A stretch of DNA of 39,490 nucleotides from Streptomyces misionensis (GTDB lineage: Bacteria > Actinomycetota > Actinomycetes > Streptomycetales > Streptomycetaceae): assembly GCF_007896895.1 (NCBI RefSeq), contig NZ_VOGW01000199.1, positions 1-39,490 on the forward strand, in the 5' to 3' direction. The translations under genes and the position numbers were made by a program. The notes below the pieces were generated by a model. That model ran no database searches and was not told the DNA's origin. It was given only the letters and a program-made list of their open reading frames with translations. This document shows positions 32,553-39,490 of the stretch, piece by piece. Each line of letters opens with the position of its first letter. The stretch's first letter is position 1.

Positions 32553-34784
32553 GTGGCAGCCCTCGCGCGCTGGTGCGTCAGGCACCGACTGATCGCCGTT
32601 CTGCTGTGGTTGTGCGCCTTCGGCGGCGCCACCGCGGCCGCCGCCGTGGCCGGGACGTCGTACTCGAACGACTACTCGGTCCCCGGCACCGAATCCGGCC
32701 GCGCCGCCCAGCTGCTCCACGAGGGCTTCCCGGGACTCGGCGGCGACAGCGACACCGTCGTCTGGCACACCACCCGGGGCACCGTGCGGGCCGCCGACGT
32801 CGAACAGGGCATGACCCACGCCCTCGACCGGATCGCCGCGCTGCCCGGCGTGTCCTCGGTGGACGGCCCCTACAGCGCCCAGGGCGCCGATCAGATCAGC
32901 CGGGACGGCCGCACCGCCTACGCCACCGTCACCTTCGCGCAGCAGGCCGAGGACATCGGCAAGGCCGAGGCCGACTCCGTCGTACGGACCGCCAAGGCCG
33001 CCGAGGGCGACGGCCTCCAGGTCGAGCTGGGCGGCAGTGCGATCGGGCTCACCGAGGCACCGCACGACCAGACCGCGGAGGTGGTCGGCGTGCTCGTCGC
33101 CGCCGTCGTCCTCCTTGTCGCCTTCGGCTCCCTCGCCGCCTCCCTGCTGCCCATCGCCACCGCCCTGATCGGCGTCGGCACCGCCCACGCGGGCATCGCA
33201 CTGCTCGGGCACGGGATGACGGTCGCCGACTTCGCCCCCATGCTCGGCATGCTCATCGGCCTCGGCGTCGGCATCGACTACGCGCTGTTCATCGTGACCA
33301 GGCACCGGCGCGGACTCAAACGCGGCCTCGGCGTCAGCGAGGCCGCCACGAACGCCGTCGCCACCACCGGACGCGCCGTCGTCTTCGCGGGCGCCACGGT
33401 GTGCATCGCGCTGCTCGGCATGCTGATCCTGCGGCTGAGCTTCCTCAACGGCGTCGCCATCGCCGCCTGTCTGACCGTCGTCCTCACCGTCGCGGCCTCC
33501 GTCACCCTGCTGCCCGCCCTGCTGTCGTACATCGGCCCGCGCGCCCTCAGCCGCCGCGAACGGCGCCGGCTCGCCGCCCAGGGGCCGCGCCCCGAGGTGC
33601 CCACCGGACTCGCCGCCCGCTGGTCCGCGCTGGTGGAGCGGCGCCCCAAACTGCTCGGCTCGCTCGCCGTCGCCGTGATCGCGCTGCTCGCCCTGCCCAC
33701 CCTCTCGCTCCACCTCGGCACCTCCGACCAGGGCAACGATCCCCGCACCTCCACCACCCGCAAGGCCTACGACCTGCTCGCCGAGGGCTTCGGACCCGGC
33801 GTCAACGGACCGCTGACCCTCGTCACCCGAGTGGACGGCGCGGCCGACCGGATCGCCCTGGACAACCTCGACACCACCCTGCGCGACACCCCCGGTGTGG
33901 CAGCCGTCACCCCGGCCGCCTACGCCACCGGCGGCGAGACCGCCTACCTCACCGTCGTGCCCGACTCCGCGCCCCAGTCGGCGCGGACCAGCGCCCTCGT
34001 GGACCGGCTGCGCGAGCGGGTGCTGCCCGAGGCCGAACAGGGCACCTCCCTCGACCTCCAGGTCGGCGGGGTCTCCGCCGGATACGACGACTTCGCCGAT
34101 GTGATCATCGGCAAACTGCCGCTGTTCGTCGGCACCGTCATCGGTCTCGGCTGTCTGCTGCTGCTCGTCGCCTTCCGCTCCCTCGGCATCCCGCTGAAGG
34201 CCGCCGTGATGAACATCGCCGCCGTCGCCGCCGCGTTCGGCGTCGTGGTCGCCGTCTTCCAGTGGGGGTGGGGCAGCGAACTCCTCGGGCTCGGCCGCGA
34301 GGGCCCCATCGAGCCCTTCCTGCCCGTGATCATGGTCTCGGTGCTCTTCGGGCTCTCCATGGACTACCAGGTCTTCCTGGTCAGCCGGATGTACGAGGAG
34401 TGGCTGGAGACCGGCGACAACCGGCGCGCCGTCCGGGTGGGCCTCGCCGAGACCAGCCGGGTGATCAACTCCGCTGCCGTGATCATGATCTCGGTGTTCC
34501 TCGCCTTCGTCCTCAGCGGCGACCGGGTGATCGCCATGTTCGGCATCGCCCTGGCCGCCGCCGTGGCCCTCGACGCCTTCGTGCTGCGCACCCTGCTGGT
34601 GCCCGCGCTGATGCACCTGCTGGGCGCCGCCAACTGGTGGCTGCCCGGCTGGCTGGACCGCCGGCTGCCGCACATCAGCATCGAGCCGCCCGAGTGCCGG
34701 GCCGCACATGAGAGGCTCGGCCGGGTCCACATGGACGAACTGCGGGAGGAAGAGCAGCACGATGTACGCGATATCCCTGGGTGA
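32553..34784 (+). CDS. MMPL-family RND transporter
   Basis: A 743-residue polytopic membrane protein. It has two similar halves, each with one transmembrane helix, a large extracellular domain, and five more helices, twelve in all. The first half starts VRHRLIAVLLWLCAFGGATAAAAVAG. The proton-relay Asp-Tyr pairs are GIDYALF at Asp242 and SMDYQVF at Asp604. The loop RRGLKRGLGVSEAATNAVATTGRAVV and the parallel LETGDNRRAVRVGLAETSRVI are MMPL signatures. Substrates of MMPL proteins include lipids and drug-like molecules. GTG 32553 has GGGAG about 7 nt upstream. The last codons overlap the next gene by 23 bp. Promoter elements in the preceding 161 bp are unclear (TACGTT at 32474-32479 is one option). 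Confidence 0.93.
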   Translation: MAALARWCVRHRLIAVLLWLCAFGGATAAAAVAGTSYSNDYSVPGTESGRAAQLLHEGFPGLGGDSDTVVWHTTRGTVRAADVEQGMTHALDRIAALPGVSSVDGPYSAQGADQISRDGRTAYATVTFAQQAEDIGKAEADSVVRTAKAAEGDGLQVELGGSAIGLTEAPHDQTAEVVGVLVAAVVLLVAFGSLAASLLPIATALIGVGTAHAGIALLGHGMTVADFAPMLGMLIGLGVGIDYALFIVTRHRRGLKRGLGVSEAATNAVATTGRAVVFAGATVCIALLGMLILRLSFLNGVAIAACLTVVLTVAASVTLLPALLSYIGPRALSRRERRRLAAQGPRPEVPTGLAARWSALVERRPKLLGSLAVAVIALLALPTLSLHLGTSDQGNDPRTSTTRKAYDLLAEGFGPGVNGPLTLVTRVDGAADRIALDNLDTTLRDTPGVAAVTPAAYATGGETAYLTVVPDSAPQSARTSALVDRLRERVLPEAEQGTSLDLQVGGVSAGYDDFADVIIGKLPLFVGTVIGLGCLLLLVAFRSLGIPLKAAVMNIAAVAAAFGVVVAVFQWGWGSELLGLGREGPIEPFLPVIMVSVLFGLSMDYQVFLVSRMYEEWLETGDNRRAVRVGLAETSRVINSAAVIMISVFLAFVLSGDRVIAMFGIALAAAVALDAFVLRTLLVPALMHLLGAANWWLPGWLDRRLPHISIEPPECRAAHERLGRVHMDELREEEQHDVRDIPG

Positions 34785-35334
34785 CGGCGCCGAACTGCGC
34801 CCGCTGGAGGTCTGGCACGCCGAGGAGGTGCTGGCCAACATCGACCGCGGGCGCGCGTTCATCGGCCGGCACGTCGGCCTGCCCGAGGTGGTGGCCGATC
34901 TGGACGGGGCCCGTGCCTGGCTGCGGTCGTACGCCGACAAGCGCGCCGCCGACGGCGGCTCACTGCACGGCATCTGGCAGGACGGCACGCTCGTCGGCGG
35001 GCTGCTCTTCCGGGTCTGGGACACGCCGAGCGGGGTGTGCGAGGCCGGCTGCTGGCTGGAGCCCGCGGCGGCCGGGCGCGGCCTCGTCACCCGGGGCATG
35101 CGGCTGCTGCTCGACTGGGCCTTCGGGGAGCGCGGCATGCACCGGGTCGAGTGGCACGTGGCACCGGGCAACCAGCCCAGCATCAACGTGGCCCGGCGGC
35201 TCGGCATGACCCGCGAGGGTGTACTTCGCGAGAACCATCCGCACCACGGCGTGCGCACCAGCACCGAGATCTGGGCGGTGCTCGCCCCGGAATGGGCGGC
35301 GGCGCGCGAGGGCGCCGGGCAACACGCCCATTGA
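34762..35334 (+). CDS. GNAT-family N-acetyltransferase (RimJ/RimL type)
   Basis: A 190-residue acetyltransferase. ATG 34762 lies inside the end of the MMPL gene and has a GGAGGAAGAG site 7 nt upstream. The fold is visible in LRPLEVWHAEEVLANI, GTLVGGLLFRVW, and the acetyl-CoA pyrophosphate loop AAAGRGLVTRGMRLLLDWAF. The segment RVEWHVAPGNQPSINVARRLGMTREGVLREN is the typical RimJ/L beta4-helix4 region. Substrates may be the N terminus of ribosomal proteins or small amines; none can be chosen. The 23-bp overlap implies cotranscription with the transporter, but a functional link is unproven. Confidence 0.92.
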   Translation: MYAISLGDGAELRPLEVWHAEEVLANIDRGRAFIGRHVGLPEVVADLDGARAWLRSYADKRAADGGSLHGIWQDGTLVGGLLFRVWDTPSGVCEAGCWLEPAAAGRGLVTRGMRLLLDWAFGERGMHRVEWHVAPGNQPSINVARRLGMTREGVLRENHPHHGVRTSTEIWAVLAPEWAAAREGAGQHAH

Positions 35335-35366
35335 CGATCATTAAGGGACCTCTCAGACGGCGTCCG

Positions 35367-35372
35367 TACGGT
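35367..35372 (+). promoter_or_regulatory. Leaderless-type -10 of the 205-residue membrane protein gene
   Basis: TACGGT predicts a start at 35379, one base before ATG 35380. There is no Shine-Dalgarno sequence. Confidence 0.45.
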
Positions 35373-35379
35373 GCTGTGC

Positions 35380-35997
35380 ATGGCAACGAAGACATCGGAA
35401 GGCGCCGCGGTGCGGCACGACGACGAGACGACGGAGGGGGTCGGCACCGCCGAGCAGGCGGTGGACAGGGCGCAGGACGCTCCGGCGGACACGGCGGAGG
35501 GCGCGATCGCCCAGGAGAGGGCCGACGGCGCCGAGGGCGCGGCGGACGGTGCGGACGAGGCGGCCGAGGACGTGCGGGGCGAGGCCACGGGCGCCAAGGC
35601 GCCTTCCGGGGTCGGCCAGGGCGCCGGGGCCGTCGTCTCCGCCGTGCTGGGCCTGGTCTCGCTCAGCGGCGGCTGGGTCGGCACCGTCGCCGGTGCCCGC
35701 CAGCAGCTCATCGGCCAGCTGAGGACGTCGTCCACGGCGGGTGTGGCCCAGCAGATCAAGGCGGTCTACGGCGACGCCTGGCACGCCACCGCGCTGTGGG
35801 CCGGCCTGTTCGCGCTGGCCGCGCTGATCACCGGCGTGGTGGTGCTCGCCCGGCCCGCGTTCGGCACCCCCGGCCGCCCGCAGGCGCCCTGGATCAAGTC
35901 GGTGGCCTGGGCGGGTGTCTTGCTGGGCGTCGTCGGCCTGCTCCTCGCGGTCCTGAAGTACTCGGACGCGCTGCTCGCCCTGCCGTCCGCGAGCTGA
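35380..35997 (+). CDS. Hypothetical acidic/membrane protein
   Basis: A 205-residue protein from ATG 35380. Residues 2-75 are acidic and Ala-rich (DETTEG, AEQAVDRAQDAPAD, GAEGAADGADEAAED), likely disordered. Then come three hydrophobic segments: VVSAVLGLVSLSGGWVGTVAG, ALWAGLFALAALITGVVVLARP, and VAWAGVLLGVVGLLLAVLKYS. Between the first and second is a polar segment (QLIGQLRTSSTAGVAQQIKAVYGDAWHATA). No family was recognised. An in-frame GTG at 35371 would add three residues. It is a stand-alone unit between the GNAT gene and a long hairpin. Confidence 0.7.
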   Translation: MATKTSEGAAVRHDDETTEGVGTAEQAVDRAQDAPADTAEGAIAQERADGAEGAADGADEAAEDVRGEATGAKAPSGVGQGAGAVVSAVLGLVSLSGGWVGTVAGARQQLIGQLRTSSTAGVAQQIKAVYGDAWHATALWAGLFALAALITGVVVLARPAFGTPGRPQAPWIKSVAWAGVLLGVVGLLLAVLKYSDALLALPSAS

Positions 35998-36022
35998 CCG
36001 GGCCGATAGCCGGGTGATACCC

Positions 36023-36071
36023 AGGGGCCTTAGGGAATCCGTGCACATGCCACGGGTCCCCTGAGGCCCCT
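36023..36071 (+). terminator. Long hairpin terminator
   Basis: Positions 36023-36043 pair with 36051-36071 over 21 positions, broken only by one A-C mismatch (36036/36058) and two G-U pairs, around a 7-base loop. TTATT follows the stem. It begins 26 bp after the previous stop and isolates the regulator region. The near-symmetry suggests it may act in both directions. Confidence 0.8.
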
Positions 36072-36192
36072 TATTGCGTGCGGCGGGCCCCTCGGGACGC
36101 CCGAAGATGCGGAACTCTCCCGATGCGGCGCACCCGGCCGGAGGCGGAGTGTGGAGGCGTCACAGAACCGCTTCCGCGCGAAGGAACCCGCC

Positions 36193-36354
36193 GTGATCGA
36201 GATCGAGAACCACGCCCGGATCCACACCGACCAGCTCATCCTGGAGGCCGACCGGCATCGCCTGGCCCGCGCGGCGACCCTGGCCCGCCGCGCCGCCCGC
36301 CGCACCAGAAGGCTCGGGGGCCACGGCCTTCATCGGCCGGGGGACCGTACATGA
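36193..36354 (+). CDS. Small basic protein coupled to the LuxR-ATPase regulator
   Basis: A 53-residue ORF from GTG 36193 with AAGGA 7 nt upstream. An in-frame GTG at 36151 with GGAGGCGGA would give 67 residues. It begins VIEIENHARIHTDQL, an amphipathic start, and continues through ADRHRLARAATLARRAARRTRR, a strongly basic helix. Its stop overlaps the ATG of the next gene by 4 bp (ATGA), so the two are translationally coupled. I do not know the family; similar short HARIHT-like peptides seem familiar from streptomycetes, but this is not certain. It might modulate the regulator or nucleic acid. Confidence 0.6.
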   Translation: MIEIENHARIHTDQLILEADRHRLARAATLARRAARRTRRLGGHGLHRPGDRT

Positions 36355-39305
36355 CGACCGCACTGCGCACCCTCGGTGCGAGGCCTCCCGCCGTGTCTCC
36401 CGCTCCAACCCCCGCTGTCAGTACGACGATCACACCGAGCCTGTGGAAAACCGGCGTCCCGGTCGTGCGGCCGCGTGCGATGCTCGGGCCCGTGGAAAAC
36501 AGGTCCGTCAGTCCCGTGTTCGTCGGCCGCGCCGAAGAGCTGGCCGCGCTGAACGAAGCGCTCGCCCGTGCCGCCGCGGGCGAGCCGCAGGCCCTGCTGC
36601 TCGCCGGTGAGGCCGGCGTGGGCAAGACCCGCCTCGTCGAGGAGTTCGGCGCGGCGGCCATGCGCCGGGGCGCGACCGTCGCCGTCGGCGGCTGCGTGGA
36701 GATCGGCGCCGACGGGCTCCCGTTCGCCCCGTTCTCCGCCGCGCTGCGCGCCCTGCGCGGCGCACGGCCCGGGGAGTTCGCCGCCGCCGCGGCCGGCCAG
36801 GAGGAGGAACTGGCCCGGCTGCTCCCCGAGCTGGGCGACAGCGGGGCGGGCCGCCATGACGAACAGGGCATGGCCCGCCTGTTCGAACTCACCGCCCGAC
36901 TGCTGGAGCGCGTCGCCGCCGCCGGCACCGTCGCGCTCGTCCTGGAGGACCTGCACTGGGCCGACGCCTCCACCCGCCATCTGCTCGCCTACCTCGTGCG
37001 CACCCTGCGCACCGGCCGGCTCCTCGTCCTCGCCACCTACCGCTCCGACGACATCCACCGCCGCCACCCGCTGCGCCCCCTGCTCGCCGAACTGGACCGG
37101 CTGCGCACCGTCCGCCGGCTCGAACTGCCCCGCTTCACCCGGGAGGAGGCCGCCCGCCAGCTCGCCGGCATCCTGGCCACGGAACCCGACCCCGCCCAGG
37201 TCGACGCCGTCTTCGAACGCTCCGACGGCAACCCCTTCTTCGTCGAGGAACTCGCCGTGGCCGCCTGCGAGGGCTGCTGCGCCGGACTCACCGACTCCCT
37301 GCGCGATCTGCTCCTGGTCCGGGTCGAGGCACTGCCCGAACCGGCCCAGCGGATCGTCCGGATCGTCGCCGAGGGCGGCTCCACCGTGGAGTACCGGCTG
37401 ATCGCGGCCGTCGCCAAACTCCCGGAGGACGACCTCATCGAGGCACTGCGGGCCGCCGTCGGCGCCAACATCCTCACCCCCGCCCCGGACGGTGACGGCT
37501 ACCGCTTCCGGCACTCCCTGGTCCGCGAGGCCGTCGCCGACGACCTGCTGCCCGGTGAGCGCTCCCGCCTCAACCGCCGCTACGCCGAGGCGCTGGAGGC
37601 CGACCCCGCCCTCGTCCCGGCCGACGCCCGCGTGCCGCGCCTGGCCGGGTACTGGTACCACGCCCACGACCCCGCCAAGGCCCTGCCCGCCGTCCTCGAC
37701 GCCTCCGTCGTCGCCCGCCGCCGGCACGCCTACACCGAACAACTCAGCCTGCTGGAGCGGGCGATGGAGCTGTGGGACAGCGTGCCCGCGGAGGTGCGCG
37801 CCGCACTGCGCCCCGTGACCGGGGCCGAGGCCTGCGCCCCCTGCGGCGACACCGGCGCCCCGCCGCGCCTGCTCGACCTGATGGCCGAGGCGGCCGTCGC
37901 GGGCCGCTTCGGCGGCGAGCGCGAGCGCGCCCTGACGATCACCAAACGGGCCCTGCGCCTGCTGGAGGACGAACCGGACCCGCTGCGCGCGGCCTGGTTC
38001 TGGGTGCAGCGATCCCGGCTCGTCCAGGCCCTGGCCCGCGGTGACGGCCGGCGGGAACTGGCCACCGCCCAGGACCTGGTGCGCGGCCTGCCCCCGTCCG
38101 AGGTGCACGCCGAGGTGCTGGCCCTGGCCGCCAACTGGTCCATGCTGCACCGGCCGGGCCCCGAGGCCTTCGCCGCCGCCGAACAGGCGGTCCAGTACGC
38201 GCGGATGGTCGGCGCCCGCGACATAGAACTGCACGCCCGTCTCACCCTGGGCGGCCTGCTCGTGGACGCCGGGGAGCACGAGTCAGGGCTCACCCAGATG
38301 CGGCAGGTCCTCACGGACACCCTCGCCGAGGGCGTGCCCCATGTCGCCGACCGCGCCTATGTGAACCTGCCGTCGGAGCTGATGAGCGTCGGCCGGGACC
38401 GCGAGGCCGTGCCCCTGCTGCGCGAGGGCATCGCCTTCGCCCGCCGGCACGGACTGCCCGACTCCGAGGCCTGGATGTGGGGCAACCTCTCCGACGCGCT
38501 GTACGCCCTCGGGCAGTGGCCGGCGGCCGCCGAGGCCGCGGCGCAGGCCACCCGGGCCGGTCACGGCGCCAAGCCCCGCGGCGCGGGCGCTCTCAAGCTG
38601 GCCCAGCTCGCCCTGGCCCGCGGCGACGTCGCCGAGGCGGCGCGCCAGGTCGCCGCCGCCCGCGCCCGCTACGGCTCCCACGACCCCATGCCCCAGCAGT
38701 CCCTCCCGCTGGCCCGCGTCGCCCTCGCCGCCGCCGCGGCACAGGGCCGCATCGCCGACGCCCGAGCCGAGCTGATCGGTGCCCTGGACACCGGCCTCCC
38801 ACCGGGCACGCACCGCCACGGCTGGCCGCTGCTGCTGGCAGCCGCCACCGCCGAGGCCGACGCCCGCGCCCTGCCCGCCGCCCAGCCGGGCCGGGCCGAG
38901 CTGCTCGAACGGCTCACGGAGACCGTGCGCACCCTCACCACCGGCGCGCCCGTGTGGGCGGCCCACGAGCGCTGGACCCGGGCCGAACTGTGCCGGGCGG
39001 ACGGCCGGGACACGGTGGACACCTGGGCCCCGGTGGTCGCCGCCTTCGAATGCCTGGACCGCCCCTACGACCTCGCCCAGCAGCGCACCGGCCGGGAGCG
39101 GGAGGTGCTGTGCCTGGTCGCGGCCGGCCGCACCAACCGGCAGATAGCCGAGGAGCTGTTCATCTCGCCGAAGACCGTCAGCGTCCACGTCTCCAACATC
39201 CTCGCCAAGCTCGGGGTGTCCAGCCGCGGGGAGGCCGCGGCCCTGGCCCACCGGCTCGGCCTGTTCCCGGCCCGTGCCCAGGACCCGGTGGCGGCGGGAC
39301 AATGA
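36351..39305 (+). CDS. Large ATP-binding LuxR-family regulator (LAL)
   Basis: A 984-residue regulator from ATG 36351, which has GGGGGA 6 nt upstream. ATG 36480 is a possible shorter start. The first 50 residues are Pro/Thr-rich. FVGRAEELAALNEALAR leads into the AAA/STAND ATPase. Walker A GEAGVGKT is at residues 86-93, and Walker B LVLEDLHWAD ends at about Asp200. The RSDGNPFFVEEL segment is typical of the LAL family. The middle (residues about 450-900) is a helical TPR-like sensor with repeats such as LGGLLVDAGEHESGL. The C-terminal LuxR helix-turn-helix, about residues 912-970, has TGREREVLCLVAAGRTNRQIAEELFIS and KTVSVHVSNILAKLG. Targets are unknown. Confidence 0.93.
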   Translation: MTTALRTLGARPPAVSPAPTPAVSTTITPSLWKTGVPVVRPRAMLGPVENRSVSPVFVGRAEELAALNEALARAAAGEPQALLLAGEAGVGKTRLVEEFGAAAMRRGATVAVGGCVEIGADGLPFAPFSAALRALRGARPGEFAAAAAGQEEELARLLPELGDSGAGRHDEQGMARLFELTARLLERVAAAGTVALVLEDLHWADASTRHLLAYLVRTLRTGRLLVLATYRSDDIHRRHPLRPLLAELDRLRTVRRLELPRFTREEAARQLAGILATEPDPAQVDAVFERSDGNPFFVEELAVAACEGCCAGLTDSLRDLLLVRVEALPEPAQRIVRIVAEGGSTVEYRLIAAVAKLPEDDLIEALRAAVGANILTPAPDGDGYRFRHSLVREAVADDLLPGERSRLNRRYAEALEADPALVPADARVPRLAGYWYHAHDPAKALPAVLDASVVARRRHAYTEQLSLLERAMELWDSVPAEVRAALRPVTGAEACAPCGDTGAPPRLLDLMAEAAVAGRFGGERERALTITKRALRLLEDEPDPLRAAWFWVQRSRLVQALARGDGRRELATAQDLVRGLPPSEVHAEVLALAANWSMLHRPGPEAFAAAEQAVQYARMVGARDIELHARLTLGGLLVDAGEHESGLTQMRQVLTDTLAEGVPHVADRAYVNLPSELMSVGRDREAVPLLREGIAFARRHGLPDSEAWMWGNLSDALYALGQWPAAAEAAAQATRAGHGAKPRGAGALKLAQLALARGDVAEAARQVAAARARYGSHDPMPQQSLPLARVALAAAAAQGRIADARAELIGALDTGLPPGTHRHGWPLLLAAATAEADARALPAAQPGRAELLERLTETVRTLTTGAPVWAAHERWTRAELCRADGRDTVDTWAPVVAAFECLDRPYDLAQQRTGREREVLCLVAAGRTNRQIAEELFISPKTVSVHVSNILAKLGVSSRGEAAALAHRLGLFPARAQDPVAAGQ

Positions 39306-39335
39306 CAGCCGGACGTCAGGCAGGGGAGAGAAACC

Positions 39336-39490
39336 GTGTTCGATGCCTTCGGCGAACTGTTCACACCCGGCCGCAAGCACACCCGGGACGAGCAGAACCG
39401 CCTCGAACTGACCCGCGAGCAGGTCGGCGACAGCGACCCCGGCCGCGGCCCGATAGACCTCACCTCCGGCAAAGCGGTCATCCGCCTGCC
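39336..39490 (+). CDS. DUF6191-family protein, 5' part only
   Basis: The gene starts at GTG 39336 with GGGGAGAG about 7 nt upstream and runs past the window end; 51 codons are present. The start VFDAFGELFTPGRKHTRDEQNRLEL followed by VGDSDPGRGPIDLTSGKAVIR is the DUF6191 pattern: a small soluble protein with the GDxDPGRGPIDL motif. Members are usually about 65-80 residues, so the stop should be soon after the window. It lies 30 bp after the large regulator and may be cotranscribed. The function is unknown. Confidence 0.78.
   Translation, partial: MFDAFGELFTPGRKHTRDEQNRLELTREQVGDSDPGRGPIDLTSGKAVIRL

Noticed and set aside
32325..35759. A 1144-codon minus-strand open frame opposite the MMPL and GNAT genes
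   Set aside because: It mirrors coding genes in high-GC DNA; the amino-acid composition is low complexity and has no motif.

Overview
This window is a stretch of actinobacterial chromosome, almost certainly Streptomyces. It is very GC-rich, nearly every third codon position is G or C, GTG starts are common, and the gene families and order match the conserved core of Streptomyces chromosomes. From memory, the run of peptide ABC transporter, cysteine desulfurase, mnmA, ligA, rmdB and gatCAB lies in the SCO547x-550x part of S. coelicolor; this was not checked by search. I see no transposase, integrase, tRNA, rRNA or CRISPR array, so this is ordinary core sequence and its novelty is mainly in the regulatory DNA.

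Layout. Positions 1-2.4 kb hold a P-loop ATPase and two adjacent SseB-type genes. Positions 2.6-9.2 kb hold a five-gene peptide-import operon in the order permease C, binding lipoprotein, permease B, ATPase D, ATPase F. A perfect 13-bp hairpin follows the lipoprotein gene, and ATPase F carries a long repetitive charged tail. Positions 9.3-12.7 kb hold a secreted M1-type peptidase, a TRIC-like channel and a convergent membrane-anchored esterase. Positions 12.8-16.6 kb hold a hotdog thioesterase, a DinB-like/WYL-regulator divergent pair, and a TetR regulator divergent from two small membrane proteins across three copies of one operator.

Positions 16.7-19.3 kb hold cysteine desulfurase and mnmA, which supply sulfur for tRNA 2-thiouridine. 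The 306-bp gap between them contains a well-formed TPP riboswitch aptamer on the minus strand, with no minus-strand gene downstream of it. This is the most unusual signal in the window. Positions 19.3-25.0 kb hold an alpha/beta hydrolase, a DUF427 protein divergent from a LOG-like protein, a short-chain dehydrogenase, and a MetE-like protein coupled to ligA. Positions 25.1-28.6 kb hold the membrane GGDEF-EAL protein (RmdB-like) with a possible leaderless upstream ORF, and a TetR/DUF4267 divergent pair with two matching operators.

Positions 28.8-32.4 kb hold gatC, gatA, a small membrane protein and gatB, the tRNA-dependent amidotransferase, closed by a strong terminator. Positions 32.5-36.0 kb hold an MMPL transporter, a GNAT acetyltransferase and a hypothetical membrane protein, closed by a long hairpin. 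Positions 36.2-39.5 kb hold a small basic ORF translationally coupled to a large LuxR-family ATPase regulator, then the start of a DUF6191 gene that runs off the window.

A recurring theme is a TANNNT -10 box placed 12-15 bp before the start codon, the arrangement expected of leaderless or nearly leaderless mRNAs. It occurs at seven plus-strand starts and at one minus-strand start.
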